A stretch of DNA of 64,000 nucleotides. Origin: Prorocentrum cordatum. Lineage: Eukaryota > Sar > Dinophyceae > Prorocentrales > Prorocentraceae. The notes under the pieces were generated by a model that made no database searches, was not told where the DNA came from, and was given only the letters and a program-made list of their open reading frames with translations. The stretch spans positions 226,001 to 290,000 of the forward strand of contig CAUYUJ010018638.1 of NCBI GenBank assembly GCA_963575745.1, read 5' to 3'. Both the position numbers and the translations under genes were made by a program. Shown here in pieces: positions 1 through 10,430 of this stretch (positions within the stretch are counted from its first letter, which is position 1; each line of letters opens with the position of its first letter).

Positions 1-118
1 CTGTGTCTCAATTGGACAACGTCCGCGTCGACGCCGACGGCGAACCCTGTCCAGAATGAGCAAAATCTGCTGTTGGTCTTTGTACCCACTTTTTCCGTAC
101 CAATTTCGATCTTCCTGA
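1..118. repeat. Truncated, diverged copy of the TGGACGCCC foldback family
   Basis: The sequence resembles the right half of the 209-bp foldback elements at 9259 and 57916: a GAATGAGCA... stretch, CTGTTGG, then GTACCCACTTTTTCCGTACC. The window edge cuts off its left half. The copy is clearly more diverged than the other two, so the call rests on shared order of words rather than on strong identity. Confidence 0.45.
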
Positions 119-278
119 CACTCCCTCTCGGCTATGGGTCGCCCTGGCCGTTCCCGCCGAGCAGGCCCGGTCGCCGCTCGCTGGCGGGCGCGGCAGCAAG
201 GAGTAGCGGCGCCTAAGATCCGCGAGCACCCTCCCTCGGCGTGTGCCATTGCCCTGCAAGGGTCCGGGGGGGAGTAGA

Positions 279-494
279 GGCCTCCTAGATGGGGACGGAG
301 TAGATGGGTCGGAGGATCGCGCCGCATCGGCGATGCATCGGGGATGCACCGGCGACGCATCGTCGACGTCGGCCATGCGCAGGCGACTTCGACGTGAACA
401 AAAAATCGGGCCCTTCATCGAGCCGCAGCGGCGATGCATCGGCGATGCGGCGCGATCCTCCGACCCCATCCGCTCAGGCCCCATCCAGGAGGCC
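279..494. mobile_element. Foldback (MITE-like) element, GGCCTCC family, copy 1
   Basis: A 216-bp non-coding element with long imperfect inverted ends. The left end reads GGCCTCCTAGATGGGG and continues into GGAGGATCGCGCCGCATCGG. The right end is its inverse, GCGATCCTCCGACCCCATC to GGAGGCC. The centre is rich in GATGCATCGG and its inverse, so the whole element can fold on itself. Flanks read TAGA on the left and GAGA on the right, a possible imperfect 4-bp target duplication. Related copies lie at 11286, 50860 and, inside an aminopeptidase intron, 53691. It carries no transposase, so movement would need an enzyme encoded elsewhere. Confidence 0.8.
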
Positions 495-503
495 GAGAGG
501 GAG

Positions 504-690
504 TCGGCTACACGCAAGAGTGACCCTGGGTAAGAGTGACCTTTGGTGCGCGGCTTTTTTGGGGGCCGCGTGGGGACCAAACCTGGGCGCGCAAGCCGTT
601 GCTCATGCGTCGTTTTCAGCCATCTGGGGGCCCACCTGTGCCCGCACCCAAAGGTCAATCCGGCGAAAGGTCACTCTTACGCCTAGTCGA
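504..690. mobile_element. Foldback element, CGTAAGAGTGACC family, copy 1
   Basis: The ends are inverted copies: TCGGCTACACGCAAGAGTGA on the left and AGGTCACTCTTACGCCTAG on the right. The 5-bp direct repeat GGGAG sits immediately outside both ends, which fits a target-site duplication. The element starts 9 bp after the GGCCTCC element at 279-494, so two unrelated foldback elements are packed head to tail. A second copy at 40561-40924 is interrupted by another insertion. Confidence 0.7.
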
Positions 691-944
691 GGGAGTCAGA
701 CCGCGCGAGCACGGATTACGGAGGAGCGGACCTTGCGCGTGGGCGCCGGAGCCACGGATCGGAGAACGTCTTCTCGTGAACGTGGGGCCACCGCCGCCCC
801 ACCGACAGCGCGCGCGCCGCGTCTGCACGGGGGAGGGGGCCCCGTGTGGGACGCACACTCCCGCAACGTGGGGCGCCCCAGAGCCTCCCGACTTCGGGTC
901 CACCGTCTGGGCCGGTGCCGCCAGCCCGCTGGGGCGACGACGAC

Positions 945-1110
945 GATGACGACGCGCCCACAGTCGACCTGTATCATGAGGATGCGCGATTTGAGGATGC
1001 ACAGGCCCTGGACGCCCATGTCGAAGCTTCTCGAGCGGGGCGCGGACAGCCAAAAGTGGCCAAGGACGGACCGAGGGGGCAAGGATGCAAGGGTATACCC
1101 TTGGATTATG
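945..1110 (+). repeat. Dispersed repeat, CTCGAGCGGGGCGCGG family, copy 1
   Basis: It contains the ordered words GAGGATGCGCGAT, CTTCTCGAGCGGGGCGCGG, AAGTGGCCAAGGA, GGACCGAGG and GGCAAGGATGCAAGGGTA. The same order occurs at 2290-2500 and 62500-62680, and inverted at 1955-2100. No long reading frame is shared between copies, so this is a non-coding interspersed repeat of unknown class. Confidence 0.7.
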
Positions 1111-1350
1111 TTGTCCCCGTCCTACTTAAGGACCGCATCCCAGAAATGATTTCGAGCATCCGGAAAAATGTCAAAAGAGTGTCGAAATAGTGTCGGGCGA
1201 GTGTCTCCCAGGGCCCGGCACGTGAGAACCCTTGAGTTTCGGTACTTCTTTGGGGCGCTCGAAATTCTCCCTGGCGATCGAGGCTAAAGTAGGTTGGCTG
1301 GCTGTCTTTAGGGCGGGGTTTTGGAGCTCAACTGACTCACTCGGTTTTTG

Positions 1351-1588
1351 CATCATCGTCATCATCATCGCCATCATCGTCGTCATGATCCTCATCATCG
1401 TCCGCGTCATCGCCATCATCATCACCATCTCCTCATCATCATCGTCATCATAATATCCATCATCATCTCCTCGTCATCGTCATCATCATGTGGTAATGAT
1501 GATTAAAAGATGACGTTGATGATGATGATGATGACGATGATGAAGCCGATGATTGCGATGATGATGGCGATGATGATGATGGGGCATC
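1351..1588. repeat. CAT-triplet microsatellite in inverted arrangement
   Basis: About 145 bp of CAT/CGT-type triplets on the plus strand is followed by about 90 bp of ATG/ATGACG triplets, the inverse. The two halves can pair into a long hairpin. The open frames across it are low-complexity Ile/Met/Ser/His runs and are not genes. Confidence 0.85.
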
Positions 1589-1797
1589 ATAACCCTTGGA
1601 AGGGCTGCCCGTCCTTGCTGTGCGGGTTGCCTGTAGATCCATGCTCGCGCCTCCTCCAGGGGGGATCGGCGTCGCGCCCCCCGGGGGGCAGAGGGCCTCG
1701 CCCCGCGCTCGGCCCCCCCCCTCACGTGCAGTCAACCCGCGTGGTAGGGATGGGCAAACTTCCCAAGGGTACCCCTTGCATGAATGGGGCCTTGGGA

Positions 1798-1952
1798 CAC
1801 ACAGATAAATACATACACACGCAAATCAACAGATGTCCCATAGTTTCCCATCTCTTCTGGGTTTTCGTCTTCCCCCCCACTTCCCGTATTTTCCCGTATT
1901 TTCTGGGGAATCGACGATTAATTGTGTCTGTGTGTTTCTTTCCCTCCTGATT
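1798..1952 (+). repeat. Dispersed repeat with AATACAYACACACGCAAAT, copy 1
   Basis: This shares with 59957-60079 the ordered words ATAAATACA, ACACACGCAAAT, a T-rich CCATATT-like middle, CGACGATTAATTGTG (CGATGAATTGTG in the other copy), TCTGTGTGTTTC and TTCCCTCCTGA. The two CACA/TGTG-rich ends are partly inverse to each other. Non-coding. Confidence 0.6.
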
Positions 1953-1954
1953 GC

Positions 1955-2100
1955 ATCCCTGCCTCCCCGATCCATCCTTGGGCCACCTTCGTTGGCCGCG
2001 CCCCGCTCGAACCATGTCGACACGGCCGTCCAAGGCCCCTGCATCCTTACCGCGCATCCTTGCAATACAGGGCCGGCTGCAGCCTCGAGAACCCGCAAGC
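1955..2100 (-). repeat. Dispersed repeat, CTCGAGCGGGGCGCGG family, inverted copy
   Basis: Read on the minus strand it shows the same word order as the copies at 945 and 2290 (GGATGCGCGG, CGAGCGGGGCGCGG, AGGATGGA, GGCAGGGATGCAA). With the copy at 2290 it forms a large inverted pair. Confidence 0.6.
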
Positions 2101-2289
2101 GCGACGTGCAAGTTGGAGGGAAACCGGAAGGCACCCTGGACGCGGCAGCTCCTTCAACACCCGTGGGAAGTCATCGCCGCGCAGCGCCCGGAGCGAAGAA
2201 ACCCCAGGGTGCCCGCACGAGAAGCATTCGGTGCCTTGATGGTCGTGCCCACTGTGACACAACGTACAGTCTGCCCATGTCATAAACAC

Positions 2290-2500
2290 GCGCGATGAAG
2301 ATGCAAGAGCCTAAGTACGGGCTCATAAAGATACGCGGTCAAGATGCGCGATGCAGCCGGCCCGTATCACCAGGATGCGCGGCAAGGTTGCGCGATTAGG
2401 ATGTCGAAGCCTCTCGAGCGGGGCGCGGCCGACGGAAGTGGCCAAGGATGGACCGAGGAGGCAAGGATGCAAGGGCACCATTTGGGAAGGTTGCCCATCC
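2290..2500 (+). repeat. Dispersed repeat, CTCGAGCGGGGCGCGG family, copy 3
   Basis: It carries CAGGATGCGCGGCAAGG, CTCTCGAGCGGGGCGCGG, AAGTGGCCAAGGATGGACC, GGCAAGGATGCAAGGG and then TTGCCCATCCCTGCTG. This is the best preserved of the family in the window. Confidence 0.7.
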
Positions 2501-2850
2501 CTGCTGTGCGGGCTGACTCTACTGGAAGTCCAAGTCTGCGCGGCTTGACTGGGCTGGCGCTGGACCCCTGCAGCTGGCGCGCTGGGCGCGGCATGGGGCG
2601 GTGCCTGGGGCGCCTGGAATCCGCGCGGACCTCCGAAACATTGGGCTGTGTACTGCTTTGTGCTTCGAGATGGGTCCTCCTCCTGCCTCCTCTGAGGCGC
2701 CGGGGGCGCCGCAAAAAAAAGGGGTCCATGGCCGACACAAGCATCCCGCGCGGACCTCTGTACACGGATATTGCATGTTTGATTCTGTCCTTCGAGATCC
2801 GTCCTGCCCCTACCTCTTTGGGTCGGGACAGATGGGGGGCGGAAAAATGC

Positions 2851-2853
2851 CTC

Positions 2854-2907
<54 letters not shown>

Positions 2908-2928
2908 CTCCTCCTCCTCCTCCTGAGG
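2851..2928. repeat. CGTCCT hexamer microsatellite passing into CTC triplets
   Basis: About ten CGTCCT units are followed by CTC triplets. It produces Arg/Pro and Asp/Glu repeats in open frames, which are not genes. Confidence 0.9.
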
Positions 2929-4927
2929 GGGGGGGGGGGGCTGCAGCAAAGGGGCGCTTCAGGGCCCCCAAAGGGGCCTTTTTCGGACCCCAGAGAGGGC
3001 CTTCAGGGCCCGAAAAGGGCACCTTTCCCCCCCACCCCAATGTATCGCCCCCCCCATTCATTCGCTCCCAACCTCCTCTCACTCCTCTCCAGCCGGCCGC
3101 TTCCAGCCTGAGCTGGACGGCCCGTGCTGAGGGTAGCAGCGGGGACGGCGCCTGCTTGGCCGTATCCCGCTTTCCCGTAGTGTGGCGCCTGCGGCGCGGA
3201 GGAGAGTAATGTTTCATCGGCGAGCTTTGCTACAACGGCCACGCTTGAAATGCTTGGAACCTGTGCGCACACGCGTGAACGCGCGTACAACTGCAACCAG
3301 GCGAGAGGGGCATCTTCCAACGGAACATGAGGGCGAGAATGAATATGCCAAAGATGATAGCGACGCGAGCCGTGTGCACGCGAAAGTACAGGCATTGCAA
3401 GAGATATGTAGAGACATGTGAATATAGATGTGTGACCAATGTGTAGCAGAGGTATGAAACCATATGCAGTGATGCAAGACATCGTTCGGCAAGACATATG
3501 AATTGAACTTGCAGTTCGCTGGGCGTGGTTTGCTTACGAGTGCGATCAATTTGTCATGGCATCGGGGCACTGACTATGTGACGGGCATTGTCCTCCTATC
3601 AACTGGACGTGCTGAACGTTCCAGTCTTGGAGCTTGACAGGGTCTTTGCGACATGGCCCATGCACTCGTCACTGGTGCCGCACCTCGCCTGCAGTGCCCA
3701 GCGCGGAGGGGCATATCACGACAGCGCTGTTTCGAAGACTTTGACCCGTTGGCGCTGCTGGGCCGGGGCTGTGCCGGCGCGTCTGACCCACCAAGTGTGA
3801 GCAACGCGCAGTCATGATTGGGGGCACTAGGCCCCACTCCTCCTCCTCCCCCTCCTCCTCCTCCTCATCCTCCTCCTCCTCCTCCTCCTTCGCCCGCCTT
3901 CCCTCTTCCCCTCCTCGGAGGCGAGGCAGACCCCGACAGACGCGGGGGGGGAGAGTGACGGGCAACAAACGCTTTCATACATCGAACAGTCGGTGCAACT
4001 TTCCACGGGCGTGGGGAAAATCGAACGACCGCGCATGCTCCCTCCGATAGCAAGGTGGCGGCAGCGTCGCGAGCTCTGCACCAGGCGCGCCCAGCTGAAT
4101 GCCACCTGGCGCAGCAGGTGATTGGACTGAACTGGGCAGTCGCGCGTAGAAGAAACGCAGAAGCGCGTGCACGGAGAAGATGCCGTTGGGCGGAGCGCAA
4201 ACGTGCAGGGAAGGAAGCGGCTGAGCGTCACACTGCAGTAGCAAGCGCGCAAGACGCATGCCGCGCCATCACTGCCAACATCAACAACAACAAGCTGCCT
4301 AGGAGCTCAAGGGCTGGCCGTGACCTACGCGTTCACCCAGCCTCGTGCAGCTCACGAGCGCCACACCTAAAACCGCTGCGAGTGAGCCTTTAATGCTCAC
4401 TACTGCGTGGGCCCCAACATTAGCCTATAGGAACACCAATCTAAAGCCTTCCCGTCGACTTCCGCATCCCCCTCCGCATCCCTGCCCTTCTCGCTCCGTC
4501 GACGACTTCCCCCGACGCCTGCCCCTCCCCCTCTCACGATTCCTTTTCCACCATCTCCTGTTATTCCGACCTTTCTGGCGACAATCACTTCCCGAACTGA
4601 GAAGAATGAAAAGCCGAGATGGGAAAGAGACTGTAGTCAACCATCAGCTCCAGGTCAGGCGTGCACGGGAGTTCGCGGCGCGGGTTAGAGGATCAATGGA
4701 AACAACAAGAAGCAAGACGAGATGGGGTGGGACGGGACGAGCCACTGATGGGATGCAGACACCCATGGCCTGCGTCGATAGGCAGATCCCAACTTTCCCA
4801 CATCTTGAGCCATGGAGCATGCCGTCCTGACCGCTGAGCCTGGGTGCAAAGGGGGTCGAGAGGGCAATGAGCTGCGGCAACTGCTCGAACAACTTATCCC
4901 AATCAAGGCCCCAAACCTGTGTGGGCC
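2929..4927. other. No recognised gene; mostly unremarkable sequence
   Basis: I see no protein family, RNA gene or full element here. A CTC-triplet tract lies at about 3838-3890. Short open frames, the longest 137-160 codons, overlap one another on both strands without recognisable motifs. Confidence 0.6.
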
Positions 4928-5145
4928 CCGAAAACGGCAAGGTCGTTTTTTCACCGTTTCTAAAAAATGTCCCTTGAAAGTGGAAACGGCAAAAAAACGG
5001 CGACCAGAAATGGCAACAAAAACGGCTCCAGGATTGGAACCGGAGCCGGAACAGGTAACAAAAAAACGGCGACGGAACCGGTAAAAATAAACGGCGTCGG
5101 AACCGGCAACAAAAACGGCAAAACGGAACCGGTAAAAAACGGCCC
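4928..5145 (+). repeat. Degenerate tandem repeat of AAAAACGGC and GGAACCGG words
   Basis: The words AAAAACGGC, CAACAAAAACGGC and GGAACCGG recur at irregular spacing for about 215 bp. The GGAACCGG words and the A-tracts alternate. Lys/Asn/Gly-rich open frames across it reflect the repeat. Confidence 0.7.
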
Positions 5146-6177
5146 TGTCGTTCCCAGGGCCCACTAAGCCCCAGACTCCTCCTTCCTGTGTGCCTCTTTC
5201 GCCCCCCCCCCTCTGCAGGAGCCAGCCCTCGGTGTCCTTAAGCTCGCCGCCCTGCCCTGGGCTTTCGTGTGCCTTTTTCGGGCCCCTAAGCCTGTCCGCT
5301 CGCTTGCCCTCCAAGTTTCAGACTCCTCTTTCCCGTGTGCCTCTTTCGGCCCCCCCCCTCCGCTGCAGGGGCCCGCCCTCGCTGGCCTCGCTCACCCTGC
5401 CCTGGGCTTTCGTGCTCGTGCCCCTCGCCCGCCCTATAGGCCCGAGCCCCTTTTTTCACCCAAGCTCGCCCTCGCCCTTGCCCCCACCACTCCTCCTCCT
5501 CCGCCCTCGCCTCCTCGTGCGTCGTTCTCTTCGCGTTCGTCGACGTCCTCGTCCTCTCCTCGCTCCCTCCTCCCCTCATCCTCGTCGTCCCTCTCGCTCC
5601 TCGTCGTCGCCCTCGTCGTCGCCTTCCTTTCTCGTCCTCCGGATCCTCGTCCGTCGGGGTTTGGCTGCTCAACGCTCGGCGCTGACCGCCGCCCTTCACC
5701 GAACCAGCTAGGGCCTCACAGCCCCGCGGGCACGAGGGCGAGGCGCCTGCTTGAACCTGGCCGCGAAACATCGGCACCTGCCGGCGTGGGGGGTCGCTGC
5801 TGCGCTTCCCTCCTGGCCGATGCTCCCTCCACGCCATCCTGATGGGAAACGTTTGTGCGGGGACCGATTCCGGAGAGGAAGACATCGAGCCCGAATCCGC
5901 GAATACATCGTGGACAGATCTGTGATAAACCCCCGGTAGCAAATCCGCACGTTCCTGGGCGGGGTGGGCCATCGGGCCCTCCATCGGAGACAAACGGGCA
6001 ATGGATGGTTGATGCTTCCCCCCCTGCGCGTATCCTCCGACATCGATGCGCCTGACATCCTTCGCATAAAAGAGATGAGTGGTCTGACGGAAAGGGGTCC
6101 TGGACCTGTTGGCCAGTGCTTCATCCTGAAACCGAAAACTGTAGAACAACTGACCATCCGTTGCCGTCGCCAGCGGC
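5146..6177. other. C-rich low-complexity sequence, no gene
   Basis: A polypyrimidine stretch (5180-5650) with a local duplication: CCTTTTTCGGGCCCCTAAGC near 5270 resembles CCTCTTTCGGCCCCCCCCTC near 5340. It is followed by about 500 bp with no recognised gene. The Pro/Ser/Arg-rich frames are compositional. Confidence 0.6.
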
Positions 6178-6325
6178 GGGCCTTCTCAGAAGGCTCGGAA
6201 GTCCCCGGACTACTGAAAAGCTGCCTAAAGCCTTCCCCGAAGACGCAGAAACAACACTTCTCAGAAGGCGCGAGGGCTTCTAAGAAGTCCCGCCGCCCTC
6301 TGAGAAGGCCTTCCCCTTCTCATGT
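6178..6325. mobile_element. Foldback element, CTTCTCAGAAGGC family, copy 1
   Basis: The ends read GGCCTTCTCAGAAGGC and GCCCTCTGAGAAGGCC, inverse to each other. The interior has more CTTCTCAGAAGG palindromes and the phrases GGAAGTCCCC and CCTTCCCCGAAGAC. A second copy with the same order lies at 59536-59685. Confidence 0.65.
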
Positions 6326-6759
6326 TCCCCCCTCGCTCGCAGCCGACATCGGGGTCCGTTCGCTTCATAGCGCCTTCCGGGACGTCTGGCGCCTCGATAG
6401 AATGGGGCGGTCGGGCTGCCACCACACTTTGTCGGCCTGGGGAGACCAGTCTCGGACATCTCTCGAATACGACTACAGAGATGATTTATCCTAAAATCCC
6501 ACCAGCCCTCTGGGCGACAGGTGGTCTAACAAGGGTCTCTTCCCTCTTCCACAACCCCTCTTCCCTTCGGGGAAGGGAACCCTCCCCCTCCCCTCTCTGA
6601 GGTTTCTTGGGAGGTTCCGCGATGTGTCGGAGGCTCCTTTTTCGGTCATTGGGAGGGAAATTGTTTGCCACCCCTCACGAGGATCGTGGCCCCCGAGGGG
6701 TGGCCTAAATCGAGTACCTCCCCTCTTTTGACCAACCGCCTCCACGATGGCCCCAGGAG

Positions 6760-7030
6760 GCCCTCCAGGGCTCCCCAGAGGCCCCCGAGAGGCCTCCTCG
6801 AGCGCCCCAAGAGGCCCCAAAAGGGCTCCAAGAGGCCCCCGCGAGGCCCCCAAGCGGCCTCAGAGAGCCCAAGATGACCTTCAAGCTGGCTCAAGACAGC
6901 CCAAGCTGGCTCAAGATGGCTCCCAAGATGCTCCAAGAAGCCCCAAGACCGCTCCAAGACGGCTCAAGACGGCCACGGAGCCTTCCCAAGAGGCCGCCGA
7001 GATACCCAAATCCTTCAAGAACCTCAGGCG
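6760..7030 (+). repeat. Degenerate CCCCAAGAGGCC minisatellite
   Basis: Words of the type CCAAGAGGCCCC and CAAGATGGCTC recur every 10 to 20 bp. The same vocabulary fills parts of 34230-34520 and 46790-48090, so it is a dispersed low-complexity sequence type. Confidence 0.6.
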
Positions 7031-7804
7031 GGCCCAGAGATGGCCCCAACATGCCGTCCAGGCCGGCCTCCCTCGCTGCTTGACTATGCGTGTCTCTTCT
7101 TCACTCCCCCCGTCAACTCTCATGGGAATCGTTTCTGGATGGGCTGATTCGTCCGTCGAGTCCATGAGACATGCGTAGAATTTCTACGAACACTCTACGC
7201 ATGACTCGACGAACAAATCAATTTTGACCTACAACAATTGTGTTGTCGACCCCCTACTCGAATCTCGGGGTCGTGGAACAAAAACGACTCTGGACGAAAC
7301 ACGTGCCATCGCTCGGACGTCCCTTCCGCGCCAATGCTCGGCCTCGTGCGCGTGTTTTTGGAGAGGTGGCCCGGGATGCTCCTCGATGGTATACTCGCCG
7401 AGCAGAAGGTGCACGCGTCCGAGCGATGCCAAGAGACGACTCGTCTGCCCCAGCAGGGCAACACCGTGTAACGCTCGGCCATCAAGCATCCTGCGGCAGC
7501 CGCCGCAACGACGAACACTTGGTCCCCACAACCGTGGGCGCGTCGTCTGCAGGGCTGTGGTGCTGCGTGCGGGGGGGCGTCCCATAGTCTCAGTACGCAT
7601 AATCCGCCGGCCCCCTTGTGGGGCCACCAGGCTGTAGGACGAGGTTTTGCTGTTCCCTGCACCAGATCCAGCTTCCAAGTTCCACTGTTACAGTTCTGCT
7701 TCCTGTTGCTCACTGTTCCTTGTTGTAGACCGCGCGAGAAGGGGAGCCGAAAACCGCCCTGGTTAGCACCTCACGGGAGGGCTCTCAGAATTTCTGAGGG
7801 TGTC
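7031..7804. other. No recognised gene; contains one copy of a dispersed repeat
   Basis: Positions 7305-7400 share GCCATCGCTCGGACGTCC, a GTGTTTTTGG-like word and GATGCTCCTCGATGGT with 32385-32480. The overlapping frames of 115-170 codons on both strands carry no motif I recognise. Confidence 0.5.
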
Positions 7805-8480
7805 GGAATTGACACCCCTCACGCAGATCGGCGGGGTCAGGGCCCAAAAACACATGGGATTTGCCCTTCGGTGGCACCTCTCACGCAGATCGGCGGGGTC
7901 AGGGTCCACAAAACCTATGGGATTTGCCACACTTCTTACATTCGGTGGCACCTCTCATGCAGATCGGCGGGGTCCAGGGCCCTAAAACACATGGGATTTG
8001 CCACATTTCTGAAATTCGGCGGCACCCCTCACGCAGATCGGCGGGATCAATATCCAAAAACCAATGGGATCTGCCACATGTTTAAACACGGTACCACCCC
8101 TCACGCAGATCGGCGGGGTCAGGTCGGAAAACCAATGGGAAGTTCGTAAAATTCGGTAAGACCCCTCACGCAGATCGGCGGGGTCAGTGTCGAAAAACCA
8201 ATGGGATTTGCCACATGTTTGAATTTCGGTAAAACCCCTCACGCAGATCGGCGGGGTCAGAGTCGACAAACCCATGGGATTTGCCACATGTCTAAAATTC
8301 GGTAGCACCCCTCACGCAGATCGGCAGGGTCAGGGTCGAACAACCAGTGGGTTTTGTTATATGACTGAAGCTCTGCGGCACCCCTCACGCAGATCGGCGG
8401 GGTCAGTGTCGAAAAAACAATGGGATTTGCCACATGTCTAAAAATTTGGTGGCCCCCTCACGCAGATCGGCGGGGTCAGG
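7805..8480 (+). repeat. 72-bp satellite array, about ten copies
   Basis: The box CCCCTCACGCAGATCGGCGG followed by GGTCAG recurs at about 7812, 7874, 7948, 8022, 8093, 8158, 8232, 8305, 8377 and 8450, a period of 62 to 74 bp. Between boxes lies a variable part with AACCAATGGGATTTGCCACA and TCTAAAATTCGGT. The box is the best conserved part of each unit, so it may be under constraint or recently homogenised. Confidence 0.9.
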
Positions 8481-9258
8481 GTAAAAGAAAATAATGGATT
8501 CGCAATACTTCGTATGACAACTTTTTGCACAGCATGCGCGAGCAAGCTCGAAATACAACACCGAATTCAACAATATCATCATAATCTCAAGTTGTCATGC
8601 CGATTACTCATCGTCTTCGCGTGAAGTCCCGACGCTGCTTCACGGGGGCGCCAAGGCCTCATGATTTCGCTCTTGCAGTGCCCATTATCCGAGGGCAGGC
8701 GGTAGGGGGCGAAGCCCTTACGGATAATCAACCAGCAAGGTGACCCTCAAATCATCTACTCATCGAAAAAACTTGTATCAGGAAAAGGTCTAAAGTCTAA
8801 ATGTCTAGAGGTCTGGCACAAGGGGGCGGCACCAGGAGGGCGGCACTAGGCGGGCGGCAGTCTAAGACCTGAGAAAACAGGTGGGGATTTCTTAGATGGC
8901 CTCTTCCAAAGGTGGGGATTTCTTAGAGGCCATCCAGGCGTTACAGAAGCCTCGCTCCCGCGCAAGGTGGTCAATCGACTTTCAGCGTGTCCAGCCTTGG
9001 AAATTCTTGAACCATCGATTGCAATGCATCGGGGCGCCGGCGGAAAAAATGTGCGTCTGCGCGTGTGTTTAATTGATACTTCCTGGGCCTCTCTTCGCGC
9101 GCCAGTCGGCGCTGCCTTACTGCCAGCACGCTGACTTCGCTTGTCGCACGCCAAGCCCTGAGGGCGGTCGGCTTGCTCTCTCTATGCGCTCCCACTACAC
9201 GCTATCTTCCTGGCCTTTGCCCAATTACCTGTCCGCCTAAATGGCTCGGCCGTCTTGT
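8481..9258. other. No gene recognised
   Basis: This holds a short local repeat (GGCGGCACCAGGAGGGCGGC and a near copy, then GGTGGGGATTTCTTAGA twice at 8880-8930). Nothing else stands out. Confidence 0.5.
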
Positions 9259-9467
9259 TGGACGCCCAAAATGGGTACGGACAAAATGGGTACAATGCCC
9301 AACAACAAATGTTGTCCCAAACCAACAGCGGCCGCTGTTAGGCAGGCGGCCTTCTGTCTCGAATGGACACAGGCCGCGGCGGCGTGGACAGCGAATGCTG
9401 TTCAAAATGAACAGCAACTGATGTTGGGCATTGTACCCATTCTTCCCGTACCCATTTCGGGCGTCCA
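9259..9467. mobile_element. Foldback element, TGGACGCCC family, 209 bp, copy A
   Basis: Inverted ends of about 40 bp: the left end begins TGGACGCCCAAAATGGGTAC and runs to CAATGCCCAACA. The right end is TGTTGGGCATTGTACCCATT to TTTCGGGCGTCCA. The centre has AACAGCGGCCGCTGTT, a 16-bp perfect palindrome. The copy at 57916-58124 is also exactly 209 bp. No coding capacity. Confidence 0.85.
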
Positions 9468-9975
9468 GAGTCTTTCTTGCCTGTTGCTGTACGCCGGCAT
9501 CTTCCGCGTGAATGCCCATCTTAGCGGTTATGCACTGCACGCGGCTGCCGCGTCGAAACCAAACACCTGCTGCGCCACACGGGATTCGCCCACGCGTGTC
9601 CCGGCTTAGCTCTCGCAACGGTACCGCCACCTGGCCGCTGGACGGAAGAGTAGGAGGCCCAGATACATTACCACCAGCACCGGGGCCGAACCAATGCAGC
9701 TACGGTTTGTCGCACCCCGCGGCTTCTCTGCGACTCAGCGTCGATCCAAGCGCTCGCGAGTGCGCATCGGGGTTGGCTTCTTTGGCCGCGCGTGCCCATG
9801 GGAAGCAGCTGTCACGCACGCACTCTGGCCATCAGCCAGCAGGCTCGCACCATCACAACCCCCGCCCCGAGCCCCTCCTCCGACCCCCGTGGAGGGAGCA
9901 CGGCGAGGACAGCGGGAACGTCTTCGCCCACCCCGCGAACCACTGCCGAAGGTCGACGCTTGTGGTAGTACGGCA

Positions 9976-10153
9976 GGTTCGTGTCGTGCCGACCCCAGCG
10001 TTGGTTTTTGACACCGCAGGGATCGTTCAACCTTGAACGATCGGCCGCTGCCGCAACGTCCGATCGTTCCACATCGAACGATTCTGGGTCGCTGGCGGCG
10101 TTCAACCTTGAACGCCGCTGGCGGGGTCGCCGCCGGTCGACACGACACGAACC
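9976..10153. mobile_element. Foldback element with GTTCAACCTTGAAC hairpins
   Basis: The ends are GGTTCGTGTCGTGCCGACCC and, inverted, CGACACGACACGAACC. Inside are nested hairpins: GATCGTTCAA-CC-TTGAACGATC (10-bp arms) and GCGGCGTTCAA-CC-TTGAACGCCGC (11-bp arms). Similar words (ATCGTTCAACC, AACCTTGAACGCC) recur at 55040-55160, probably a decayed relative. Confidence 0.7.
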
Positions 10154-10218
10154 AACCGTAAAGCTGTCACTATGGCAACCTGGAGATTACCACCAACACT
10201 AAAACTCGAGGCAAGCCT

Positions 10219-10430
10219 GTGCTGGATCAAATCGCCAAGGCGGATCGGATCGGAAACGAGTCGCATCGCCAGCGAATCGTCCCGAATCGAATCGGGTTTG
10301 GATCGCTGCGCCTGGCTCTGGCTGGTCCTGGGTCGGTGAATCGAACCGAATCGAATCGATTCGGAATCGCGGCCCTGGTTGGCGAACCGAGTCGCATCGA
10401 ATCGGATCGTAGGCGGCCCTGCGAGGTACG
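10219..10430. repeat. CGAATCG-rich inverted repeat
   Basis: Words such as ATCGGATCGGA, CCCGAATCGAATCGGG and CGAACCGAATCGAATCGATT recur. GAGTCGCATCG occurs near both ends, so the whole may be a decayed foldback element. Confidence 0.5.

Noticed and set aside
7805-8480. CRISPR-like array
   Set aside because: Repeat boxes vary, spacers are related to one another rather than unique, no cas genes, and the genome is eukaryotic.
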